Assembly (NCBI GenBank): GCA_964420035.1
Contig: CAYQQR010000038.1
Span: forward strand, 1 to 43,567
Reading direction: 5' to 3'
Source: CAYQQR01 sp964420035
GTDB taxonomy: Bacteria > Bacteroidota > Bacteroidia > Bacteroidales > SM23-62
Length of the DNA stretch: 43,567 bases
Shown: piece by piece, positions 32,947 through 40,578 of the stretch
Position numbering within the stretch: position 1 is the stretch's first letter
Layout of the letters: every line of letters starts with the position of its first letter
Notes under the pieces: generated by a model
The model's input: the letters and a program-made list of their open reading frames with translations, nothing else
What the model was told of the DNA's origin: nothing
Databases searched by the model: none
Translations under genes and position numbers: made by a program

Positions 32947-35900
32947 ATGGGATCGAAATTTAAAAAGGGATTTTTCTTACTGGTTGTTTGTCCGACTTTT
33001 CTATTGGCACAAAGCAATTTGTGTATCAGTGAGTTTATGGCATGGAACACGGGGGAGACTTACGGGGGCCTCCTGGACTCACCTTCCGATTGGATTGAAA
33101 TATACAATGCAGGAAGTCAGATTGTTTCTTTGGATGGGTATGCCTTGAGCGATAATCCTGAAAAGCTGTCGAAATATATTTTCCCTCCCGGTATCCAGAT
33201 CGATCCCCATGCATATATTCTCCTGGTCGCTGAAGAGGAAGGCGATACATATGATGCATTGTGTACGGGTTTTAAACTGGATGCAGGGGGAGAATATATC
33301 ATTTTGAGTACGGATGATCATACAGTTGTCGATTCTTTCAAGTATCCAAGGCAATTTGAAAATGTTTCCTGTGGCAGGGATACCGCGGGTAACTTCATTT
33401 ATTTTGATCAACCCAGCCCAATGGCTGCAAATGATACCCTGTCGGGGTACAAATATGCCATTGATCTGACCTGGGATCCTGTGCCGGGCTTTTATGAAGG
33501 TTCTGTCATTCTTGGTTTGTCCTCGTCTATACAAAATGCTGTAATACGATATACTCTTAATGGCGATGAACCGGATAGCACCTCTGTTCTTTACACCCAG
33601 CCGATCAGTGTGGACACCACGACCACCATACGGGCAAAGGTCTGGGCCGAAGGTTATAGGCCGGGCTGGGCACAAACGGGCACCTACCTGTTAAATGAAG
33701 ATATTACCCTGCCGGTGGTGGCCTTAGCAACCGCTCCAAAGAACCTCTGGGATGATGAGACCGGGATCTATGTTACAGGTACCAACGGTATTACCGGCTA
33801 TTGCAGCGATGAGCCAAAGAATTATAACCAGGATTGGGAGAGGCCCGTCAGTTTTGAATATTTTTTGTCGGGGCAAAAACGTATTCTCCATGCGGATGCC
33901 GGCATTAAAATATTCGGAGGCTGCAGCAGGGGAAGGCCCATGAAATCACTGGCGATCTACCGTCGAAACAAATACGGGGGCAACGATTTTAATTATCCCT
34001 TTTTCAAGGAGAAAAATGACCTGGACTATTTCAAGGATATTGTTCTCAGAAATTCAGGAAACGACAATACCCAAAGCATGATGCGGGATGCGACCATGCA
34101 GGCGGTTGTCAAAGGAGCCATGGATATCGATGCCCAGGCCTACCAACCCGTAATTGTTTTTATAAACGGGGTATACTGGGGGATCCATAATCTGCGGGAA
34201 AAACTGAATGAGCATTATATAAAGTCGAATTACGGTATCGAACCTGAGGAAATTGATCTTCTTGAAGACCGGCATGAAATATTCACCGGTGACCGGGATG
34301 GCTATAACCAGCTTATTCAATATTTAAAGAACCATGCTCTAAGTGATCCTGCTCATTACCAAGAGGTTTGTAAGCAGGTGGATATGCCGGAACTGATCAA
34401 TTATTTGGTTTCGGAAATGTATTTCACCAATACCGACTGGCCGGGGAACAATCAGAAATACTGGCAGCCCCGCGGCCCGGGAGGTAAGTTCAGGTGGATC
34501 CTTTTCGACCTGGATTTCGGGATGAATATATGGGCAGACAATACGGCCACCGACATGTTCAGTTTCACCTCTGCCACCGGGATTTATCAATGGCCCAACC
34601 CGGAATGGTCCACCTTTTTGTTTCGAAAGCTATTGGAAAGTGAACTCTTCCAGAATGATTTCATCCATACCTATAACCGGCATTTGAATACGACTTTCAG
34701 GCCGGAACGGGTCAACCGGGTGATCGATTCGGTTTATAACCTTATCGTTCCCGAGATGGCAAGGCATATCGATCGCTGGGAAACCCCCTGGGGGTGGGAT
34801 TTCTGGATGAATGAAATTGGTGACATGCGGTATTTTGCCAATACCCGGCCAGGATATGTCCGGGAAAATATGTGTTCTTTTTTCGATCTGGGTCAACCCC
34901 TTCGTTTGGAGGTACAAGCTTTTGATTCAGCCGCACGGGTCGGGATCAATGACTTTATTGTACAACCTGACGGAATGACAATGATCCTTCCTTCGGGCAT
35001 GACCCACAAACTGACGGCCTATCCGCCCCCGGGTTTTAATTTTGACCGGTGGCAGGTCATGGGTATCGAAAAGGCTTATACAACCATTCTCCACCGGGGC
35101 GGAGCATGGAAATTTAATGATTCAGGCATCTATCCGGGTTCCGGTTGGCATACCACATCCTTCAATGATGGATCATGGGATTTCGGGCATGGTTTTTTTG
35201 GCTACGGAGATGGCAATGAAACAACGGTGCTGGATTATGGTCCCGACCCCGGTAACAAATACATAAGTTATTACTTCAGGAAAGAAATTGACATCATTGA
35301 AACGGAAAAGCTTCATGACCTGATTTTCAGGTTAATGCGGGATGACGGTGTTGTAGTTTACGTGAATGGCGAGGAGGTCCTCAGGGTAAACATGCCCGGC
35401 GGTACAATCGACCATTGGACCACTGCCTCAAATTTTGTCGGGGGAGCCGACGAGACCCGTTATTTTGAATATGCGCTCAGTGAAGTCCCTTTGCATTCCG
35501 GTGTGAACCTCATAGCCGTCGAGGTTCACCAGTCATCCCCCACCAGTTCGGATTTGAAATTTGACCTGGAAATAGAAGCTGCACGATACAGTACCCCGGA
35601 CACCCAGTACTACCGGGAGCAGGAGTTATTTCTGGATACCCGTGAAGATTTAGTTTTACAGCCGGTGTTCAAAGTATCGGAAAGCCTTCCCGAGCTTTAC
35701 ATCAATGAATTTATGGCCAGCAACCGGCAGGCCTGGATGGATCATGGGACCTACCCCGACTGGATTGAATTGTATAATGCGGGGGTTCAGGAAGTCAATA
35801 TCGGTGGCTATTATGTTACCGACAATCTGGGAGATCCGTTTAAGTGGAGGATCCCGGACGATCAGCCTGCCGCGACCATGATCCCTGCAAAAGGATACTA

Positions 35901-36420
35901 TATGTTGATACCGGATAGGGATACCCTTGAGGGACCGAATCACCTTGACTTCAAGTTGAGCAAAGACGGAGAGGAGATCGGTTTGTCAACCATCATGAAC
36001 AATACTTTCTATTGGGTGGATACGATAACTTTCGGCCCCCAGATATCCGATGTTTCCTACGGCCGTTATCCCGACGGCTCCGATAACTGGTATTTCATGG
36101 AGCAATATACGCCCCTCGCGTCAAATATAGCCGTAACCAATATCGAGTTGCCCGGCCTTGAACTTGGGGTTCGTATCTATCCCAACCCGGCTCAGTCCTT
36201 CCTGGTTGTAGAAATGCAAATTCCGGAAGGAATGCCTGAAGACCAATTGCGCGTTGCAGTCTATAATCTCCAGGGGAGTGAGGTCTTAAGCCTGGAAGAG
36301 TCTGTTTATGGACGGGAACATAGAATACAACTGGATATCGCCTCACTGCCTGCAGGCTTCTACCTGATGAAGCTGCAGGGATATGATCAGCAAAGGACCA
36401 TCCGGTTCATTAAGCAATAG
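32947..36420 (+). CDS. Secreted CotH-kinase-like / lamin-tail protein with T9SS sorting domain
   Basis: A 1157-residue secreted protein. In order: signal peptide (MGSKFKKGFFLLVVCPTFLLAQ); a lamin-tail domain (about 25-150, ISEFMAWNTG, DWIEIYNAG); a chitobiase-C-type beta domain (about 175-255, IRYTLNGDEPDS); a CotH domain (about 290-560) with HADAGIKIFGGCSRGRPMKS, WGIHNLREK and the metal-site motif FDLDFGMN; a beta-sandwich region (about 710-880); a second lamin-tail domain (about 920-1060, YINEFMASNRQAW); and a T9SS type A sorting domain beginning YPNPAQSF. CotH proteins are atypical kinases in spore coats and are also found in secreted bacterial proteins. Export through the type IX system to the cell surface is expected. 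Substrate unknown. Confidence 0.92.
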   Translation: MGSKFKKGFFLLVVCPTFLLAQSNLCISEFMAWNTGETYGGLLDSPSDWIEIYNAGSQIVSLDGYALSDNPEKLSKYIFPPGIQIDPHAYILLVAEEEGDTYDALCTGFKLDAGGEYIILSTDDHTVVDSFKYPRQFENVSCGRDTAGNFIYFDQPSPMAANDTLSGYKYAIDLTWDPVPGFYEGSVILGLSSSIQNAVIRYTLNGDEPDSTSVLYTQPISVDTTTTIRAKVWAEGYRPGWAQTGTYLLNEDITLPVVALATAPKNLWDDETGIYVTGTNGITGYCSDEPKNYNQDWERPVSFEYFLSGQKRILHADAGIKIFGGCSRGRPMKSLAIYRRNKYGGNDFNYPFFKEKNDLDYFKDIVLRNSGNDNTQSMMRDATMQAVVKGAMDIDAQAYQPVIVFINGVYWGIHNLREKLNEHYIKSNYGIEPEEIDLLEDRHEIFTGDRDGYNQLIQYLKNHALSDPAHYQEVCKQVDMPELINYLVSEMYFTNTDWPGNNQKYWQPRGPGGKFRWILFDLDFGMNIWADNTATDMFSFTSATGIYQWPNPEWSTFLFRKLLESELFQNDFIHTYNRHLNTTFRPERVNRVIDSVYNLIVPEMARHIDRWETPWGWDFWMNEIGDMRYFANTRPGYVRENMCSFFDLGQPLRLEVQAFDSAARVGINDFIVQPDGMTMILPSGMTHKLTAYPPPGFNFDRWQVMGIEKAYTTILHRGGAWKFNDSGIYPGSGWHTTSFNDGSWDFGHGFFGYGDGNETTVLDYGPDPGNKYISYYFRKEIDIIETEKLHDLIFRLMRDDGVVVYVNGEEVLRVNMPGGTIDHWTTASNFVGGADETRYFEYALSEVPLHSGVNLIAVEVHQSSPTSSDLKFDLEIEAARYSTPDTQYYREQELFLDTREDLVLQPVFKVSESLPELYINEFMASNRQAWMDHGTYPDWIELYNAGVQEVNIGGYYVTDNLGDPFKWRIPDDQPAATMIPAKGYYMLIPDRDTLEGPNHLDFKLSKDGEEIGLSTIMNNTFYWVDTITFGPQISDVSYGRYPDGSDNWYFMEQYTPLASNIAVTNIELPGLELGVRIYPNPAQSFLVVEMQIPEGMPEDQLRVAVYNLQGSEVLSLEESVYGREHRIQLDIASLPAGFYLMKLQGYDQQRTIRFIKQ

Positions 36421-36428
36421 CATGCTGC

Positions 36429-37550
36429 CTAATCGCCAAAGCTGGTGCCGACATTACGGGCACTCAGGACCCAGGGATGGTCGGGTGGGACCAGTTTTGT
36501 CTTGTATACCACTTCTTCAAGTGGAACCGGCCCGGTACCGTCCCCCCTGGCAGCAACCAGGATGCCGAATTTACCCCGGTTGATATACTCCACTGCCGCC
36601 GTGCCCAGGCGGGTGGACAGCAGGCGGTCGGAAGCCGAAGGAGTACCGCCTCTTTGCAGATGCCCCAGGATGGTCATCCTGGCCTCCAGGCCGGTAAGGT
36701 CCTGCAATTTTTCGGCCACCAGCATGGTGTTCCCTGCATGCTGTGCTTCAAGTTCTTTGATCCGTTCTTTGAGCGGCTGCCGTTTTTCCTTATCCTCCTC
36801 TTCATCCAGTTGTTGTTCAATGGCGTGCAGGGCTTCGGCATACTCCTTTGACATGGCTCCCTCGGCAATGGCTACGATACTGAAGCGTTTGCCTTTCTGA
36901 CTTCTTTCCAGGATGGATTCGGCCACTTTGTTGATGTCGTAGGGGATCTCCGGTATCAGGATCACGTCTGCACCTCCTGCAATACCCGAACCCAACGCCA
37001 GCCATCCGGCACGATGTCCCATGATCTCCACGACGATGATCCTGTGGTGACTGTGTGCGGTGCTGTGCAACCGGTCTATGGCCTCCACGGCAATCTGCAG
37101 GGCCGTATCAAAACCAAAGGTAATATCGGTGCCCACCACATCGTTGTCGATGGTCTTGGGTAAGGTTATAATATTCAGACCCTTTTTGTGCAGCCGGAAA
37201 GCATTCTTCTGGGTACCTCCCCCTCCAAGGCATACCAGGGCGTCCAGGTGATGCTTGCTGTAGTTCTCCACGATCACGTCGGTCATGTCCGCGTTTTTAC
37301 CTCCCATGGGCATCTTGTGGGGCTTATCCCGGCTGGTTCCCAGAATGGTTCCCCCGATGGTCAGGATGCCCGAAAGGATACTGCCTTCCAGACGGATAAA
37401 GCGGTTCTCGATCAGTCCGCGAAATCCGTCCCGGAAACCGATGACCTGCATATCGTATTCCGAAACGGCGGTTTTGCCTATTGCCCGTATAGCAGGGTTC
37501 AGTCCGGGACAATCCCCGCCTGAAGTGAGTAATCCGATGAATTTTGCCAT
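36429..37550 (-). CDS. pfkA: 6-phosphofructokinase, group III-like
   Basis: A 373-residue phosphofructokinase that makes fructose 1,6-bisphosphate in glycolysis. Landmarks: LTSGGDCPGLNPAIR, PKTIDNDVVGTD (catalytic aspartate in TIDND), MGHRAGWLA and HLQRGGTPSASDR. In the nucleotide motif, usually GGDGS/T, this protein reads GGGGTQ, so the metal-associated aspartate (E. coli D103) is glycine. The next glycine (E. coli G104) is kept, which argues for ATP; the lysine in PKTIDND is shared by PPi and group III enzymes. A charged coiled insertion sits at about 240-285. Donor prediction: ATP more likely than PPi, but open. A palindromic leader (37552-37589) precedes the gene. It ends eight bases from the CotH gene. 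Confidence 0.93.
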   Translation of the reverse strand: MAKFIGLLTSGGDCPGLNPAIRAIGKTAVSEYDMQVIGFRDGFRGLIENRFIRLEGSILSGILTIGGTILGTSRDKPHKMPMGGKNADMTDVIVENYSKHHLDALVCLGGGGTQKNAFRLHKKGLNIITLPKTIDNDVVGTDITFGFDTALQIAVEAIDRLHSTAHSHHRIIVVEIMGHRAGWLALGSGIAGGADVILIPEIPYDINKVAESILERSQKGKRFSIVAIAEGAMSKEYAEALHAIEQQLDEEEDKEKRQPLKERIKELEAQHAGNTMLVAEKLQDLTGLEARMTILGHLQRGGTPSASDRLLSTRLGTAAVEYINRGKFGILVAARGDGTGPVPLEEVVYKTKLVPPDHPWVLSARNVGTSFGD

Positions 37551-37551
37551 G

Positions 37552-37589
37552 ATCCTGAATTTTCCGGGAAGTTATAACTTCTTCAGGAT
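37552..37589. promoter_or_regulatory. Candidate operator or leader hairpin upstream of pfkA
   Basis: GAAGTTATAACTTC at 37568-37581 is a perfect 14-base palindrome. Outer arms ATCCTGAA (37552-37559) and TTCAGGAT (37582-37589) are also complementary. The structure lies 2-39 bases upstream of the pfkA ATG, a good position for a repressor site or a translation-blocking hairpin. The binding factor is unknown. Confidence 0.5.
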
Positions 37590-37639
37590 TAGAGGGAAAT
37601 GTTGGGTTGGAAATTACTAACAAGAGGATGGGTTACGCG

Positions 37640-38647
37640 TTACTTGAGCGGAAACGCGATAACCGTCTTCCACCGGGTTACATCCGGCTCCGCCATCGGG
37701 TCGGTATGGTAGAATTCGAATGCTTCTCCGGTCGTCTCAACCTGGTTCTCCTCAATATATTGAATGATCTTGTTGTAGGATTTTTTGAATTCTTCATAGG
37801 GTCCGAAATGCGTTACCGATATGACCTCCATCTCGGGATAGAGTTTCAGCATGACCGGTTCGGTGGGTTCCGCTTCGGCAGTTACCGGTACCCCGGCCAG
37901 GTAATCGCTCTGACCGGTCTCTTCATCCCACGTGAGGTAATGGACAAACGGAGCACCGGCCATTCCCAGTTCATGCTTTTTGACTTCCTGCTCGATTGCC
38001 GTATATAATTCTGAAAGTTTTTCCCCGATGGTTTCCATGGTTCCACCCTCCCTGGCAACAAGGGCAGTCATGGGACCTATGGTACTTGTCTTTACCCCGG
38101 ATGTTTTCGCCAGTGACGGGGGATTTTCTGCCAGGTACCGGGCCAGATTGTCCATTCCCTTTTCAAAATCCTTTCTCAGGCTCCCTTTCATAAGGTTCAA
38201 AAACAGTCTGCCGAAAGGATAGGGTGCATCCGCCGTAAAGGTCCATGTGACCCGGGTACTGTCACCCACCGGTTCCAGGGTCCATTCCACCAGTGCCGGA
38301 TCGGGCTGATCCCCGAACCAGATCCTGGAAGCAATATACTGCCCGAACACAACCGAATCAACCTCCATTTTCCCGGAACCGATCTTTTCGCCGCTCCAGG
38401 TATAGGTGGAGCCCACGTATCCTTCTTCCGGGATTACTTCCCATTCGGCCTCTGGTTCGGTTGAGAGCCAGGGATCCCATGCTCCCCGGTCGGTATAGGA
38501 CGCTGTATGGACAAATACCTGCGCGGGGGAGGCGGCCACCATTTTCCCGGTGCTCACTTTAGCCTTTGAAGGGAGGAACAGGGCAAGGATCAATCCCGCG
38601 ACCACTATGGCCAGGATGATATAAAACAACCATTTCAGGAGTTTCAT
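37640..38647 (-). CDS. Membrane-anchored SRPBCC domain plus GyrI-like effector-binding domain
   Basis: A 335-residue protein: one N-terminal membrane helix (4-26, LKWLFYIILAIVVAGLILAL); an SRPBCC/polyketide-cyclase-like ligand pocket domain (about 30-180, VSTGKMVAASPAQVFVH, AWDPWLS); and a C-terminal GyrI-like/AraC effector-binding domain (about 190-335, MTALVAREGGTMETIGEKLS, HFGPYEEFKKSYNKI). Both domains bind small hydrophobic or charged ligands in other proteins. The combination is common in Bacteroidota but its function is unknown. It lies 89 bases upstream of pfkA on the same strand. Confidence 0.88.
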   Translation of the reverse strand: MKLLKWLFYIILAIVVAGLILALFLPSKAKVSTGKMVAASPAQVFVHTASYTDRGAWDPWLSTEPEAEWEVIPEEGYVGSTYTWSGEKIGSGKMEVDSVVFGQYIASRIWFGDQPDPALVEWTLEPVGDSTRVTWTFTADAPYPFGRLFLNLMKGSLRKDFEKGMDNLARYLAENPPSLAKTSGVKTSTIGPMTALVAREGGTMETIGEKLSELYTAIEQEVKKHELGMAGAPFVHYLTWDEETGQSDYLAGVPVTAEAEPTEPVMLKLYPEMEVISVTHFGPYEEFKKSYNKIIQYIEENQVETTGEAFEFYHTDPMAEPDVTRWKTVIAFPLK

Positions 38648-38741
38648 GAGGTTTGGTTTTAAAAGGTTATTAAATGATTTCCGGAACCTGCAAAATAAGA
38701 AAAGAAGTGATTTAATTCAATGGGTGATTAATTACGGATTG

Positions 38742-38786
38742 CGGTACCAACGGTACCAACGGTTACAACGGTACTAACGGTACATA
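38742..38786. repeat. Degenerate CCAACGGTA tandem array
   Basis: Four to five 10-base copies (GGTACCAAC, with variants GGTTACAAC and GGTACTAAC). Related ACGGT/CCAAACGG strings occur after the recombinase-like gene (about 20449) and after the gene at 40531. Confidence 0.75.
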
Positions 38787-38817
38787 ATCGTCTCAATGTC
38801 TCATTGTCTCATTTACG

Positions 38818-38872
38818 CTTAATCTCTTAATCTCTTAATCTCTTAATCTCTTAATCCCTTAATCCCTTAATT
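38818..38872. repeat. TTAATCTCT tandem array
   Basis: Six 9-base copies, four identical (TTAATCTCT) and then two TTAATCCCT variants. Copy number may vary between strains. There are no spacers, so it is not a CRISPR array. Confidence 0.88.
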
Positions 38873-39013
38873 TTATCATTTGACATAAATAACCCCTCAA
38901 TACCATTAATTCATCATTATTTTTCGTATTTAGATATGAATATATCATTCTTCTTTCCTACTTTAGCAGCCTGGCGATGGAATATGCTTGTTAATTACTA
39001 AAGAACAGAAATC

Positions 39014-40531
39014 ATGAAAGTAACCGTCATGGATACGACTCTGCGGGATGGAGAGCAGACATCGGGCGTATCGTTTACAGCGAGGGAAAAACTGAATATT
39101 GCCAAGTTATTATTGGAGGACCTTGGGGTGGACCGCATCGAGGTGGCATCCGCGCGGGTTTCGGAGGGCGAGTTTGAGGGGGCCCGCGTGATCTTCGATT
39201 GGGCACGGGAGAATGGTTTTCTGGAACAAGTTGAAGTATTGGGATTTGTTGACGGAACCGCTTCCCTGGAATGGATACAAAAAGCCGGCGGGAAGGTGGT
39301 GAATCTGCTTACCAAGGGATCGAAAAAGCATTGCGAACAACAGTTAAGGAAAACCCCGGAGCAACATATCCGGGATATTAAGAAAGTTATTCAGGCTGCA
39401 GATGTCATGGGGATAGGAGTGAACATCTATTTTGAGGACTGGTCCAATGGCATGCGTCATTCCCCGGATTATGTTTATCATATGATCGATCAGCTAAAGG
39501 AAGAAAAGATAGATCATTTCATGCTCCCCGACACCCTGGGTATATTGAATCACCAGGAAGTATATGAGTTTTGCTCAGGGATGAAACAGCATTACCCCGA
39601 GCTGAATTTTGATTTTCACGCCCACAACGATTACGACCTGGCGGCAGCCAACGTTTATGCAGCCATCCAGGCGGGGATCGGTTGTATTCATACCACTTTG
39701 AACGGATTGGGCGAGCGGGCGGGGAACGTTCCTTTATCCAGCGTCATTGGTGTCGTAAAGGATCACTTTCGCTACGATATGTCGGTGCGTGAAGACAATC
39801 TCTACCAGGTCAGTAAGCTGGTCGAATCCTTTTCAGGCATCCGCATACCTGCCAACAAACCCCTGATCGGGGATAATGTTTTTACCCAAACCAGCGGGAT
39901 CCATGCAGACGGGGATTATAAAGACAATTTATATTTCAACGATCTGCTGCCCGAGCGTTTTGGCAGGAAGCGGCAGTATGCCCTGGGTAAAATGTCTGGG
40001 AAGGCCAGTATCATCAAGAACCTGGAAGAATTGGGTATTGAGCTTAGCAAAGAGGAAATGCAGCGGGTCATGAAGCGGGTGATCGAACTGGGGGATAAGA
40101 AAGAGACCGTTACCAAGGAAGATCTTCCCTACATCATTTCTGACGTGCTCAGGGGAGGACGAATAGAAGAAAAGATAAAGGTAAGGAATTTTGCCCTTTC
40201 TGTAGCGGCGGGGCTGCGTTCGGTGGCTACCCTCAGCATTGATATCGGGGGAAAGATTCATGAAGAAACCGCCTCGGGTGACGGTCAGTATGATGCTTTC
40301 ATGAAAGCTTTATGGTGCATTTATGAAAGACTGAAGAAAAAAAGGCCGGTACTGAAGGATTATGTGGTCACCATCCCGCCGGGCGGCAAGACCGATGCCC
40401 TGGTGGAATGTACCATTACCTGGGATTATGAGGGCAAGGTCTTCAGGACCCGGGGACTGGATTCCGACCAGACCGTCGCGGCCATCCAGTGTACCATCCG
40501 CATGCTGAACATCATCGAAACCATGAATTGA
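39014..40531 (+). CDS. 2-isopropylmalate synthase-like enzyme (HMGL family with LeuA dimer domain)
   Basis: A 505-residue acetyl-CoA-dependent aldol-type enzyme. The HMGL TIM barrel has DTTLRDGEQTSG (catalytic R11 and D12), the metal-binding FHAHNDYDLAAAN motif, and LNGLGERAGNVPL. TQTSGIHADG marks the accessory region. The C-terminal LeuA-type regulatory/dimer domain (about 375-500) includes SVAAGLRSVATLSIDIGG. Such proteins make 2-isopropylmalate, citramalate or homocitrate. No leuBCD or other branched-chain genes are near, so the exact keto acid substrate is open. Single gene in a stretch with no related neighbours. The ATG at 39014 gives the family N-terminus. Confidence 0.9.
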   Translation: MKVTVMDTTLRDGEQTSGVSFTAREKLNIAKLLLEDLGVDRIEVASARVSEGEFEGARVIFDWARENGFLEQVEVLGFVDGTASLEWIQKAGGKVVNLLTKGSKKHCEQQLRKTPEQHIRDIKKVIQAADVMGIGVNIYFEDWSNGMRHSPDYVYHMIDQLKEEKIDHFMLPDTLGILNHQEVYEFCSGMKQHYPELNFDFHAHNDYDLAAANVYAAIQAGIGCIHTTLNGLGERAGNVPLSSVIGVVKDHFRYDMSVREDNLYQVSKLVESFSGIRIPANKPLIGDNVFTQTSGIHADGDYKDNLYFNDLLPERFGRKRQYALGKMSGKASIIKNLEELGIELSKEEMQRVMKRVIELGDKKETVTKEDLPYIISDVLRGGRIEEKIKVRNFALSVAAGLRSVATLSIDIGGKIHEETASGDGQYDAFMKALWCIYERLKKKRPVLKDYVVTIPPGGKTDALVECTITWDYEGKVFRTRGLDSDQTVAAIQCTIRMLNIIETMN

Positions 40532-40578
40532 CGGTGCATAACGATGCATAACGCTGCCAAACGGTATTAAACCGGGAA

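Larger units (their letters stand above)
38648..39013. other. Divergent intergenic region with tandem repeats
   Basis: About 365 bases between the SRPBCC gene and the 2-isopropylmalate-synthase-like gene. It contains a degenerate 10-base array (CCAACGGTA, about 38742-38786), a 9-base array (TTAATCTCT, about 38818-38872) and an AT-rich part that should hold the promoter of the plus-strand gene. No clean promoter box and no gene seen. Confidence 0.7.

Noticed and set aside
38818..38872. Tandem array as a CRISPR
   Set aside because: The units are 9 bases and contiguous, with no spacers and no cas genes.
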